Below are positions 10,842 to 21,943 of a DNA stretch of 58,638 bases, piece after piece. Positions within the stretch are counted from its first letter, which is position 1, and each line of letters begins with the position of its first letter. Made by a program: the position numbers and the translations under genes. This DNA is from Fragilaria crotonensis. Its lineage: Eukaryota > Bacillariophyta > Fragilariophyceae > Fragilariales > Fragilariaceae. Where the stretch lies: NCBI GenBank assembly GCA_022925895.1, contig JAKSYS010000383.1:1-58638 (forward strand), written 5' to 3'. The notes beneath the pieces were generated by a model. It was not told the DNA's origin and did not search any database. It saw only the letters and a program-made list of their open reading frames with translations.

Positions 10842-11004
10842 TGATGATAGTGATCCGACCCGGTGGCAGCGTGGCTCGTCAACGCCTTCACACAGGCAAC
10901 GGAATATGCATCGCTGGTGGGAAAGACCAGCGCGCCGTCGCAATATTCATTGAGTTGCCTGAACAATTTGGCGCGCGGATTGTCACGACCAAGCAGAATA
11001 CCGG

Positions 11005-11480
11005 TAGCAATCCACAAAGGTTTGGTCGTGCTCTTCATGTCATCGGCTGTAGGTGCAATGGGTCACTTTCTAGGAACTGCCGCTAGTTTTATCACGGACA
11101 AAATTCGGTTGCACCACAAGAGGCTTTGGAGACATGAGCTGACCTTGAAAAACCTTCGTGCTATAAGGCATCGGACCCGACGATGGGACGGTTACTAAGT
11201 TGGATTTTTTGGTGTTCATGCTGCAGGCCACGAAGAAAGTTGACTCAGATTTGATTTCAAGATTCGGGAGCCATTCCGCAACCTGGACCTCACACATCAT
11301 AGTGGGGCATCGGTGCGTAGAGATTTGGAACTAATGGTGAAACGAAAACTAGTACGGACTGCTGTACATACTGCATACCACACGAAGTTGCATCTCGCGA
11401 AGAACAAGTCGATATTGTTGAAGCAAGCGAGCTCAATTACTCGAAGCGTTGACCTTACACTCATGTGGTGCTATGCGAAA
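11005..11480 (+). pseudogene. Decayed copy of the two-pore K+ channel C-terminus
   Basis: Encodes VGAMGHFLGTAASFI and HHKRLWRHELTLKNLRA, matching the end of the second pore module and the cytosolic tail of the channel at 16409-14886. Further pieces (LDFLVFMLQATKKVDSDLI) occur in another frame. Similarity covers the channel's last 140 or so codons and runs on into its 3' flank. It is the first half of an inverted duplication (11005-11965 against about 14385-15330). Confidence 0.85.
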
Positions 11481-11714
11481 TGGTAAAAGGGCGCGGACCG
11501 CTTGCAATTAGATGTAACCTTCAAGGTTTGCAAAGGCGTTGTTGCGAGAGTGCAGTGGCCTCGAAAGAAGTTGGATTACTTCAACCAGCTGTTCAGGCCG
11601 CATCGTGACGCATGCTTGCAAGGCATCAACACCTGCGAATGTACGAGAGGGCCCTCTAAGTTTCGAAAAGAAGCGCCTTCAAACAAGGTGCAACAGAAAC
11701 TCACGGTTTAATTT

Positions 11715-11965
11715 GTCAACTGATTTAATCGAAAACTCTTACAGAACCGTCTTCCTATTAGGAGATGCTGCGTGCTCCAGGATCTGTAGCGTGGCTCTAA
11801 TTCCTGCCTCCCTGGCTGCGTGAACTGTACAGCATTCCTTGCTGTGCATACTCTTGCCTGCAAAGTAAATATTTCCATGGGGTTTCGCCATTTCTTCCAT
11901 GAACGCTGGAGTCAATCCAACTTCGAGAAAACGTCTCCGACATCGCAAACGTGCATTCTTGAATC
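11715..11965 (-). pseudogene. Decayed copy of the amine oxidase C-terminus
   Basis: Encodes VGLTPAFMEEMAKPHGNIYF, then CCTVHAAREAG and SPNRKTVL, matching the last 70 or so codons of the amine oxidase ending at 14625. The FAD-site motif FAGEGTH has become FAGKSMH. The spacer between this and the channel fragment (about 11500-11715) also matches the original spacer, including GAGGGCCCTCT, confirming one duplicated block. Confidence 0.85.
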
Positions 11966-13183
11966 CATGGCTACTTATACTCGAGTCTGGTACTGTAGCA
12001 GAATACTCACAACGGTGGACAATTGATACAAAACAATTTTAGTTGCCTTTTTTGTCACGTTGCGCATATGCATAGTCTAGTAGCACCTCAGCACCTCTTT
12101 CAAGATGTAGCTACTGTAACTTACGCGGTATCAAGTAGTACTGTATCAGATGAACAGCATATCACGCACGACAGTACCAGAATCACAACTGGTTTTCTGA
12201 TGATCATGAATTGCAGCATGCCTGCATCAGGGCACTTTGAAAGCAGAGACTGGTGTGCTCACTCATTTAACTCCTGTGAAGCACCTTAAGAATAGTAAAG
12301 GTGAGAAAACCACATTTTGGTATCAAGGGAGATGCATGGAGTGTCAGAAGACAACAACATGGCATTGGTGCTCGGATTGTGATGATGATGGAAAAATCAT
12401 CTATCTTTGTGCTAGTACCAAAAATTGGTGACGGTGCTTTTTGAACGACCTGGCTTGCAACCATGCTCTCCTTGATGAGTTGTAAGCCTAATATCATTAG
12501 TTCTATGTGCTTTCATTTGAGTCAACATGTTCATATTGACCGTCATGGTCAACACCATTTTTGAGTGCAGGGCAGCAATATCTCTACACATTCTTGGAAA
12601 CAATCAACGGGGCTAATTAAGGCAAGTGATGGGGTTAATTAATCCCAAGGCTCCGGGTATGTAGACGCTAAAGATGACTGTGATGCAGGTTGCGTTAGGA
12701 GCTGTACCTCGTCAGCATCAATCTGGGACAATGTGGTCATGGAATGATCTTGAAACGATGATGATACCAGCATGATATTGTTTATGGACCAGCGGACCAG
12801 CTGCCAATTTGCAGTTTTTTGCTTCAACCATTTCTTCAGAATATTGGGTCTACGTCTGCCTACGATATTGTAAGTCATAGCCTCAGTGTGGAGAGAGCCA
12901 TAGTGTGACATTTCACCGTGGCCCGAGTCCTGCTGATCTACTGCATTCTGCAAACGGAGTACTGTAGTTCTGTACTCGGACTAATTGTATGCATATTCAT
13001 ACCGTCCAATGGGTGACATCGATCAACAGCATCTAACGTTGTGAGTCGGACAGTGGACAGACCGACGACACACTCATCCAAAGAGAAGAACTCGTAGGAA
13101 CATGCGGTTAGTGAGGCCGTCCCCACCTTCACAAATTGTTGGTATCAGGGACTTTAAGTGCCGACAACTTTCGCAATATCATC
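11966..13183. other. Intergenic with a transposase-like remnant
   Basis: Apart from the Cys-rich remnant at 12200-12482 nothing codes convincingly. A 104-codon open frame on the minus strand (12639-12953) has no recognisable features and is probably chance. Confidence 0.5.
12200..12482 (+). pseudogene. Cys-rich remnant, possibly a piggyBac-type transposase C-terminus
   Basis: A short frame reads RCMECQKTTTWHWCSDC, then IIYLC, a stop, then RCF and a His in the same frame. The spacing C-x2-C, C-x2-C, LC, RCF, H resembles the C-terminal zinc-binding tail of piggyBac (DDE_Tnp_1_7) transposases. No catalytic region is seen nearby. The resemblance is by eye and modest. Confidence 0.4.
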
Positions 13184-14625
13184 ATGATGAATCATCCCAG
13201 GACGTCCTCGCAACATCATGTCATCGTTATCGGTGCTGGTGCATCAGGTCTCATGGCAGCTCAAGAATTGTTAACACAGCAGCATGCCGGTTGTGCTGAT
13301 ATTGATTTACAAATCACCATAGTGGAAGCCTGCTCCGAGATTGGTGGTCGCATCAGGGTGTACGAGATTTGGTGGAAGGACACGTGGTGGAGGTGGGAGC
13401 TGAATTCTTTCATGGTCAAGGAACCGTCTTGACCGATCTTGTCGAGCAATACACACCTCGTTGGGCACACCTTCTCCAGCAACAGAATGGAAAACAATTG
13501 CCATTGTACGAAGACATTTTCATCACTTCATATGCCGACGGTGGCCCATCTCCCGCGCCGACCGAGAATGGAAAGTATGGCATGTATTATTGTGGAGGAG
13601 AATTGATGAACTATGATGATGAGCGTCTTCATCCTCTGGAGAGATTACTAGGGACTATGCATGAGCTGCCCTGCACGGAAACAACCTCCATCCAGGACGT
13701 GCTGACAGGCCTGCCAGTCCACCTACAAGAAATGGCCGTTGCTGGATACGGGAACACGGCTGGAAACACTAAGCTAGAACACACGTCGCTACAAATGATG
13801 ATTGCATTTGAAAAGCACTGGGAGGAGACAGAAGGCGATGGTGATGCCTGGCTTAACTCCAAAATCTCAATGTCAGGTGTTGTACAAGAGCTCTACAGGG
13901 ATTTGCAAAAACATCCGAATCTACACGTCAAATTGAATTGGAAGGCGGCCAATGTGGAGACAACCGAGGATGGAATAAGAATTATATCGACAGACGGTTC
14001 TGTACTTTGCGGTGACTCTGTGATCGTAACGATACCACCGAAGTATTGGTCGGACATTCTGGAACTACCGCAAGGCAAAGAGATCGCCAGGAGTTTTGTG
14101 GGAGGAGAATCACTCATGAAAGTTATTCTCAAATTTCGGGAACGTCCTTGGCCAGCCGGCCTTCAGGGACTTATTTGCGCCGATGGATTACCGATACCTG
14201 AACTTTGGTTCCGAGAGTTAGGAGGGTCACACATCGCAGTTTGTTTCTTGAACTCGGGTTTTGCCAAAGGGATGCTGGAACTCAGCAACGGTGACAAAAA
14301 TGAGGCAACTAAAATTGTTTTGAATCAATTGTCCACCGTTCTGAGTATTCCGCTACCAGACTTGGAGTTCAAATACGTCGAAACGAGAATACACGTTTGG
14401 GATGTCGGATACATGTTTCCCAAAGTCGGATTGACCCCAGCGTTCATGGAAGAAATGGCAAAACCCCTTGGAAATATCTACTTTGCAGGTGAAGGTACGC
14501 ACACCAAGGCATGCTGTACAGTTCGCGCTGCCATGGAGACAGGAGTTAGAGCCGCACACCAGATCCTGGAGCACCTAGCATCTCCTAAGGAGCGTAGCAA
14601 TCGGAAGACCGTGCTGAACGAGTAA
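13184..14625 (+). CDS. FAD-dependent amine oxidase (one frameshift)
   Basis: About 480 residues. The N-terminal Rossmann motif VIVIGAGASGLMAAQ is followed by the acidic end of beta-2 and the GG motif (EACSEIGGRIR). The C-terminus has the family's FAD block (GNIYFAGEGTHTKACCTVRA). The middle holds the substrate-domain pattern VGAEFFHGQG and the strand VIVTIPPKYW. The class fits polyamine or monoamine oxidases; no SWIRM or tower domain suggests an LSD1 histone demethylase, and there is no clear signal peptide. One base is missing near 13358 between GGRIR and VEGHVVEVGAEFF; the rest is a single clean frame, so an assembly error is plausible. It converges with the K+ channel gene across a 260 bp spacer, and that junction was copied in inverted form at 11005-11965. 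Confidence 0.78.
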
Positions 14626-14885
14626 TCGATCAAATTAGCTGACGCTTCCAACTGTGAGATTCTGCTGCACCCTGTTTTAAGGCGCTACTTTTAGAAACGT
14701 AGAGGGCCCTCTCGTACATTCGCAGGTATTGATATCCTGCAAGCATGCGTCACGATGCGACCTGAGCGGCTTGTTGAAATAATCCGACTTGTCACCTCGA
14801 TTTCACTGCCTTAACGCGGCAACAAAATCATTTCGCAGATTTCGACGCCCATTGAGCGCAGTCCATGCCCCGCTACCACACCGCA

Positions 14886-16409
14886 TCACACCACATGAGT
14901 ATCATCGTCAAAGCTTCGAGTATCATGAAGAGAGCTCGCTTGCTTCAACAATTTCGACTTGTAGTTGGCGAGATGCAACTTCGCATGTGCAGTCCGTAAC
15001 TTTCGCTTTGCCATGAGTTCCAAATCTCCACGCACCAATGTTCCACTATGGGTCAGGTCCAGGTTGTGGAAGTGTTCCCGAATCTTGTTAATCAAATCAG
15101 AGTCAACTTTCTTCATGGCTTGAAGCATAAACACCAGAAAATCCAGCTCGGTCACTGTCCCATCGGGACTGCTGCTCATAGCACGAAGGTCTTCCAAAGT
15201 CAGCTCATGTCTCCAAAGTCGCTTATGGTGCACGCGAGTACGTTGTTCAATGATAAAATTAGCGACAGTTCCAAGAAAGTGACCCATCGCACCTACGGCC
15301 AACGGTATGAACAGCACCGCAAATAACTTTGTGGATTGTTGCTGGGGTGTGAGGTCACCGTAGCCAATCGTTGTAGTTGTCACGACACAGTAATAAATTA
15401 CATCTTCCCAGTTCCATCCTTCGTAATGACCAATGATGAAGGAACCAAGAAAGAGTGGCGCCAACGCCGGAAGATAGCGCCCAAGCATTTCAAAGAACAA
15501 GGTACACCACCGTCGAGTGCCAAGGCATGGATGTACAATTGAGTCAAATCGATCCCGGTATGATTGAGTCGGATCATCGTAATCCGTCAGGTAGGAGAAC
15601 GACGAGCTATCCTTGCTGTTTTTTCTGTGTGAGTCTGCAAAGCCCTTTTGCTTTTCCAATTTTGAAGCTCGATGAAAAACTGAACTCACATCTTTCACAA
15701 TTTCCGCTTCAGCTGCAGAGATGGAAAGGACTTCGGCTTCGACGATTTTGGAGCCCACAACACCAAGGGCGATAGCAAGGACAGCGACTCCGGAGAGCGC
15801 GAACACGACACAAAACAGCTTCCCACCGGTAGTGGATGGGCTTATATCACCGTATCCCGTTGTCGTGAACGTCACGACAGCGAAATACATACTGTCGATG
15901 ATTGTCCAATGTTCGAAGACAAATGAAAAGGCAATGATGCTTATGAGCAAGTAAGCGACGAGGGCCAAAAAACAATCCAGGAGGGTAAATTCATACGGTA
16001 AATCGACGTCGTCAAAATGAATTTCATCCTTGCGTGAATCATGATCTTTGAGAGCGTCTTGTATGTGGAAGGATTCACTAAACACATGTTGCCTCAAATT
16101 AGCCCACAGTTCTTTTGCTGGTTTCTTCTTCCTTGACGTTGTGTTTGCATCGCCCGGCGTACTGGTTCCATAATCGACTACATCAATTCCGTTGCCAACA
16201 AAGGAAACTCGCTCTCCCAGATTGGTTTTGACTGGTCGTGGGCGGAAAAATCCTACAACAGGCACTCCAAAGAAGGGCAGCTGTACGCGCGACCCGTCTC
16301 GGTCGTCTCTGTGAAGATTACGATGGCTGTCATGGAGATCTTCTTGCGTGTGAACGCCTTCATCGTCGTTGTACCCTCTTGTCATTAGTGTCGGGGATCT
16401 TCTTCTCAT
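14886..16409 (-). CDS. Two-pore domain K+ channel with EF-hand-like tail
   Basis: 507 residues, single intact exon, ATG at 16409. Two pore modules are present, each a helix-pore-helix unit: the first has filter TTGYGD (FTTTGYGDISP), the second TIGYGD (TTTTIGYGDLTP). This is the plan of plant-type TPK/KCO channels, which form dimers in the plasma or vacuolar membrane. A long hydrophilic N-terminus of about 165 residues precedes the first helix. The tail has one EF-hand-like loop (DLTHSGTLVRGD, about residue 440), suggesting Ca2+ sensing, although its position-3 residue is Thr and it may be weak. A basic helix follows. Confidence 0.88.
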   Translation of the reverse strand: MRRRSPTLMTRGYNDDEGVHTQEDLHDSHRNLHRDDRDGSRVQLPFFGVPVVGFFRPRPVKTNLGERVSFVGNGIDVVDYGTSTPGDANTTSRKKKPAKELWANLRQHVFSESFHIQDALKDHDSRKDEIHFDDVDLPYEFTLLDCFLALVAYLLISIIAFSFVFEHWTIIDSMYFAVVTFTTTGYGDISPSTTGGKLFCVVFALSGVAVLAIALGVVGSKIVEAEVLSISAAEAEIVKDVSSVFHRASKLEKQKGFADSHRKNSKDSSSFSYLTDYDDPTQSYRDRFDSIVHPCLGTRRWCTLFFEMLGRYLPALAPLFLGSFIIGHYEGWNWEDVIYYCVVTTTTIGYGDLTPQQQSTKLFAVLFIPLAVGAMGHFLGTVANFIIEQRTRVHHKRLWRHELTLEDLRAMSSSPDGTVTELDFLVFMLQAMKKVDSDLINKIREHFHNLDLTHSGTLVRGDLELMAKRKLRTAHAKLHLANYKSKLLKQASSLHDTRSFDDDTHVV

Positions 16410-17066
16410 AAGCGTCGCTGCAACAATCGATCGCCTTTTATTGCAATTGCGACGTTTCTCTGATGCAAACGTTTATTGCAGGGACACCTACTGTACTGAT
16501 AGGCATGTGCGTCGGTTAATGCTTGGAGAATTTTGGCAATGAGATAAAATGCGGATTCCGCCTCGGAAGATAAATGAGGTGACACGTCATCGAACAGGGC
16601 CTGGTTGGCACTTGGCTACTTGTACCTGGTACCTGGTACTACAGTATCGTGGGGGGTTGAGTCGTAGACTATAGATGTCCTGGCGTATACAAGGAAATAG
16701 TGTCCATGATATGTATGATATGACATACTGGACATACAGTATGGTAGTATGGACTATTGACTATGGACGTGTTGAAAAAAGAACAGTTTCGGATTTTTTT
16801 TAATTTTTTTTTTAAACGCAAACTTTTGAAACAGCGCCAGTTTTCAGTAGGTACAGCTAGCTGTACATAGTACATATTGTATAGGTCAATCCCTCAGATC
16901 TCGTGTTATATAGTACTACTCGGAGTACCTCCTAGTCGTCACAATACAGTACAAAATGCTACATAATGTAAGTAGAGTAAACATCATAGTAGAACTCCCA
17001 TAGTAAAACATACGGAGTGTGCAAAGCCTCTACCAAGTACCTGGTAGCAAAATGGCAAGGCCAAAA
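16410..17066. other. Intergenic, GTAC-rich and poly-T
   Basis: Contains GTACCTGGTACCTGGTACT at about 16624, further GTAC words to about 17045, and T runs at 16795-16813. Nothing codes convincingly. Confidence 0.5.
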
Positions 17067-19890
17067 TCATCCAATTGCAGTGACAGGTTCCCTAAGGTCC
17101 GATGACTGCGTCGACAGTTCGTCAACCTCATGGTTGAGAGCCACGTGTGGCTCTGCCCTGTCTTGGCCATCGGGTATCTTACGAATCGCCATGGAGTGCG
17201 GCAGTGCCCCACTAGATGGGCGCTGTGGGTTCTCCGGTGATGTCGGAAGAGCCTTCTCGAGCTGAATACAAAAGTGAGTAACGAGAGAAGTGCGTTGATG
17301 ACGGCGGTGGGGATGTTGATGATGATGCTTTCGTCGTTTGTTCGAGTTCTCGTGATCCGCTACCACCTGTGGAGAAAGAAGGTCAATTCCTTGTGACGAC
17401 GAGACCACTGGTGAGACCCCGATTCGACAGGCCATAAACTGGAAGGGAGCGTCGTTGCTGGCGAGAGAGCTTCCGTTGCTCCCATGTTCACCTTGCCGCG
17501 CATCGCGGTTGTGTTCTGTACCGCGATGTGGTTCCCTAAACACAGTAACATTACGACCCAGCATGTGATGCGGTTTGGCTGATACATGCACGACATGGAC
17601 TTGCCCGTACCCACTGGCCGCGACTAGTCTTTCCACATTGACTTCCACAGCTTCATGGGAGTTGGCTCGAGCGTGCCCAGCAGCGGCGGCGGCTTCGTAG
17701 TGGAGAATACCGCTCGAGCCCTCATACTGTTGTCGATGCGCTTCCTGTGTATGTTCTTGTGTACTTCCCGCCTGATCGAGTTGGCGATTGGCAGTCGCAG
17801 AGTTGGTCATAGATGATTGGCCAGAATGTACCCCATCGGAATGGTCGAATTCAGTCAACATTAAGCCTCGCTTCGATTCTGGGACCGATAAAATGGTACG
17901 GATGGGCTTGCCGATGATCGCATGAGAATCTATCCCGGTGAGCGCAGTGAACGCTGCATTGGCATGCACAACAAGAAACGGAGGAGTAGACTGGACAACA
18001 ACTCTGATAAAAGTGAGATTCGCAACCTTCGCAAAAGAAAGCACAGCTTTGTTTTCATACCTTGCAATCTTCGTAAATGATAGAACGGCATCGAGGGTCA
18101 CTGGTTTTCCTGGTCTTATTTCCACTTCCTCCGGACTGTCCTCTGAATCAAGATCTTGCTGCACTTGTTCTTCGTATTCACGACGCATGTTCATTCTCTT
18201 ACGCTTCTTATCCAGCAGCCTATTTTCCCTTGACATTTCATCTTCCTGGCTGAACTCGTCACCTGCGAGGGACGTTCTGTGGACGTTCGTCTCCAATTTC
18301 TCAACGTCCATAGCGAATGGTTCTGGATTGCCATCACCTCCACTGTTGTCATCCTTGGCAACAGCATCGTCACTACTTCCCTTTCCCTCGTTACCACTCC
18401 CCGAGCTCCCTGGGTTCTCATTACCACTCCCATTGCTACCGCTTCCACTGTTAGTACCACTATTACTACCACTGTTACCGCCACTGCCTGACCCGGATGT
18501 ATTGCTCGCTGTGTTAGTTTCTGACACAATGTGGACTTGTCCTGTGCCATCATGATGTTGCTGTCGCCCTTCGTGCCCCACGTTAACATGGGCATTAGAG
18601 TCCGATGAGGACGACGATGAACTCTCGCGCGCCTCATTTTGAGGTGGTGGATTGTGCCTCTGAATTACTTCATTTTGGTCCTTTCCTGCTCGATTTGGAG
18701 AGGCATCATTGCCATCAGGTTGTCCCGAAGAACCGTTCGATTCGCCATCGCCTTCGACGTGCAGCCTTCGCTGGTGTTTTCTCTTTACGCGCGCCAGAAC
18801 AATCATGGAGGAGGACGACGAGTCGCTCTCATCTGCACAGTCAACGTTCTTCTCAAAACATGGGGCTTCGCCTGGTTCTTTGACCGCAGCAATGGCTTCT
18901 GCTGCACTACTGGCAGTGGCTTTCAACAGCTTACTGTCGGTAGACTTGTTGTGCGATTTGCGATCCGAAGAATCACTGGATTGACTCTTTTCTGTAGAAG
19001 TGAAGAACGCAGTGAATCCTTCAGAAGACCCAGTGCCACCGTTATTATCAGAGCCAACCCCATTCGCACATGGGGCTGGTACGCTTGGATCAGTTGGTAG
19101 GGGAGGCAAAGGGAATCCATAGGAGTGAAAGTAAGGTCTAACCGCCTACGGGAGGGAAAAAGAAGTGAGAAGTTGTATGGAGAGCAAGATGTTGTCCCAA
19201 GTGTTGACGTACTTCCATCAGATTCAAATAGTTATCGACAGTAGGTGGAGCCACATTCTCATGGGCCAACATATTGACATGCATATTTGTGGCATCGCAT
19301 GACGCCACGGGAACGTTGGATCCCGGAATATGACCAACTGTTCTCAAGTCTATTCTGGGATCCATTGGATGCGAAATGCGGATCCCATTCCACTGCGGCA
19401 GCGTTACATTTTCGCCAGTTGGTATGGCATGCTCTTCCGCCAACCTTCGGTTTTGTGCAATTATCGCAGCCAAAGCATTGATCTGAATGGCGACTTGGGT
19501 CGCAGACGCAACGTCCCAGCTATTGTACTGCTGATCTTCGACTTGCCAGGAATCCTTAGACTTTTTTGGCTTGCTTCCCTCCACCTCGTCAAGTTGGATT
19601 GAATTTTCGTTTCGCGCATCGCGTCGTTCATTGATATCCATGCTCTGAACTGAAACAGCCAACTCTGGAGCTGCTTTTCGTTTCGACGAAGATTCGGAAG
19701 ATGAAGCATCATCAGAAGAACAGTCGCCATTGTATCCCCGTCCACTGCCACTGCCACTGCCACTGCCGCTGCCCCTTCCATTGCTGCTGCTACCTGAATC
19801 GTTCTCACTGTCTTTCCTAGATTGCTCTTTGCCATCATCACTGGATGACTCCGAGGCATTGTCGACGGTCTCGGACTGCTCCTTCGTCAT
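17067..19890 (-). CDS. PAS-domain protein 1, low-complexity, two exons
   Basis: Predicted 918 residues. Exon 1 is 19890-19213 and exon 2 is 19145-17067. The 67-base intron (19212-19146) has donor GTACGT and acceptor CCCTCCCGTAG and joins in frame (NYLNLME to AVRPYF); without it the first frame stops. The N-terminal half is rich in Ser, Gly, Asn and Asp, including a (GS)n run. A basic patch (LLDKKRKRMNMRREYEEQ) stands before the PAS domain at about residues 600-650 (PPFLVVHANAAFTALTG, then GKPIRTIL), with a later strand VHVVHVSAKPH. The basic patch next to PAS could bind DNA, as in regulators, but no full bZIP or bHLH is visible. It is clearly related to PAS protein 2. A nuclear regulatory role is inference; no ligand is known. 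Confidence 0.75.
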
Positions 19891-20411
19891 TTTCGCGTGG
19901 TTTATATTGATTGTATACTTTGTCTTAGCATGTTGGGTTCCCTTGGATTGTGCTGTCCTGAGACGTCAACACGCGAAGGATCAGATTGCTTGCAATTCAG
20001 ACCACACCATACAAAACCTGTACTGAGTAATACTTGCACCTGCAATTTGAAGCTGGTGGTGATGGTCTATGTGTGTATGCGAGTATGTGGTTTCGTGCAA
20101 GTCCGTGTGTGCCGAAGGCATTCCATACCACCGCTGGCCGGTACTCACGTTCGAGATTAGGACTTGCCATGAGAACTCATCCCGATGATGTCATTACGTA
20201 TATCCAATCATATTTGAGTAATAATACTTGCGAACGCATAGACGTTCTAGATATACAAGTGATTTCTTGAGGCCGGCAAATGACGCAAGGAAAACATGAC
20301 CACGTCTGCTCCGTTCCAAAGACGCTGGCCGCTGGCCCCGAAGTCAACAAGAGGTCCGAGGTCCAGCAAGAAAACTAGAAATTTGACCCATACGCAGTAC
20401 AATCGTACGAC

Positions 20412-20438
20412 CTCCAAACGGGTTGCAAGTGTACCTCC
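20412..20438 (+). repeat. Left arm of a 27-base inverted repeat
   Basis: Starts CTCCAAACGGG and is the exact reverse complement of 21917-21943. Inside both arms a further 12-base match follows (GATAAAAAAGAA and TTCTTTTTTATC), with a seven-base insertion in the left arm. The enclosed 1532 bp may be a non-autonomous DNA transposon; no transposase frame or convincing target duplication was found. Confidence 0.65.
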
Positions 20439-20879
20439 GGTGCATGATAAAAAAGAAAAGAGAATTGCTGTACGTGCGAGTACATGTTGTACGTGACAGA
20501 AATTAGCGTCATCCTTTTTTCGCCGCATAGCACTTTCTCAGAATAAGGTACCGTAGAACCTGGTACAAGTACTTGTGTACTACCGGTATGCCTCAAAGCA
20601 CTTAGTCGTTCGCTGTTACTGTTGCATGAAGACCTGGTTATGATGAAACACATCATGCTAACTCAATCAAAAGCACAGTAGTATCTGATTCATAACATAT
20701 AAAACTACCGCAGTCTCCACTCGACAGAGCTCGCTTAGCATCGTCGAACTTGAGTTATGACTTGAGTCCCCCCTCGCTACTGTTAGCGTCGTTGAGCCAG
20801 GACACGAAACATCAGACATCAGGTCCTTTCCGGCTGCCGGACGTTGCCGACACACCAACAGGTATTACATCATTGCTGC

Positions 20880-21470
20880 AGTCAGGAATTCCATCATTCC
20901 TCCTCATTGCCTCCAGGATGCTATGGAGTCAGGCATCAAAATACTCCATTTGACTAGCCAAGTAACGGTATGGCAGGCAGGCAGTTTGTGATCAAACAAA
21001 CTCTCCAACCAAAAGTCGATCGAGAAGTTGAGATTCCCAACATCGCGCCAGGCACAACACCTTCCCCAAGTGTTCAATAGCTAGCTGAAATTCCATTGAG
21101 TGCGCCTTCAATGATTCCATCATGGACCCGCCAGTCGGGAATTCAAGCCGGCTCTCAGTCTCATATTGTTGGTGGTGGATCAGTCGGATGTGCAATCAGT
21201 ATTGCCGTCAAACATTCCATGTAACACACCCAGTGATGTTTCCTCCTACATTCCATCCCTACTCCAACTCTTTCCTGACGCAATGCCATCGTCGTCAACA
21301 GTGGTCCCACCTGAATTAAGATCAAGTACGCCATCTGACATTCCATCAGAAGTTCCATCGGGTCCACAGGTAATTTCTCGATTATTGTCGTCGTAATCAG
21401 GAATGCCCTCAAGCCTACCATCAAGCATTCTATCTGACCAGCCAAATGATGTTCCATTAAAATTCCAATG
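20880..21470 (+). pseudogene. Remnant of a P-S-x-x-P-S repeat protein
   Basis: Several frames show the same repetitive style: EIPLSAPSMIPSW near 21090, LPSNIPCNTPSDVSSYIPS near 21195, STPSDIPSEVPSG near 21335, and MPSSLPSSILSDQPNDVP near 21405. Diatoms have many surface or secreted proteins with such repeats. Frame changes and stops show this one is broken. A direct repeat of 28 bases (21005-21032 and 21476-21503, one mismatch) brackets much of it. Confidence 0.6.
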
Positions 21471-21503
21471 GTGGTCCAACCAAAAGTCAATCGAGAAGTT
21501 GAG
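21005..21503. repeat. 28-base direct repeat pair, 471 bp apart
   Basis: 21005-21032 and 21476-21503 share CCAACCAAAAGTC, then one mismatch (G/A), then ATCGAGAAGTTGAG. They may be vestiges of a larger tandem unit in the P-S-rich remnant. Confidence 0.7.
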
Positions 21504-21916
21504 TCTTCAAAACCTCCTTCGCAAGTCCTCAAAGTAACCTGCTTGGAATATGAGTCGCTATCGCCATCAATTGTGCTGACTTCGGTGATTCATCCCGGTT
21601 ACACAATCACAAATCATAGTCGTCCATGTGGATTGATCTCGTCACTCTCTCTAGAATGGGTGATGACTTGTTGTCCCCGAAGGATGCAAGTTGGGTCAAA
21701 AGTACGATAGTTGCTTGTTGTCGATGCTTCTGTATTGTCATTGCTAAGCTGGACGTACCATACCAGGACGTACGTGACACACGTGCGTACACGTCTTTAT
21801 TTGAGTGCCTTTCTGTGCATGACCTTGTCAGGGTGGAGTGGATTTAAAACTCCTGTAGAGACATACTACGTTTGTACGACGTGATCCAAAGGTTTTGGTT
21901 CCTGTTCTTTTTTATC

Positions 21917-21943
21917 GGAGGTACACTTGCAACCCGTTTGGAG
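21917..21943 (-). repeat. Right arm of the 27-base inverted repeat
   Basis: Exact reverse complement of 20412-20438, ending CCCGTTTGGAG. Confidence 0.65.

Noticed and set aside
12639-12953. 104-codon open frame on the minus strand
   Set aside because: No similarity seen; flanked by decayed sequence.
19146-19212. Two separate genes in the PAS protein 1 region
   Set aside because: A 67-base intron with proper borders joins them in frame, so a single gene is simpler.
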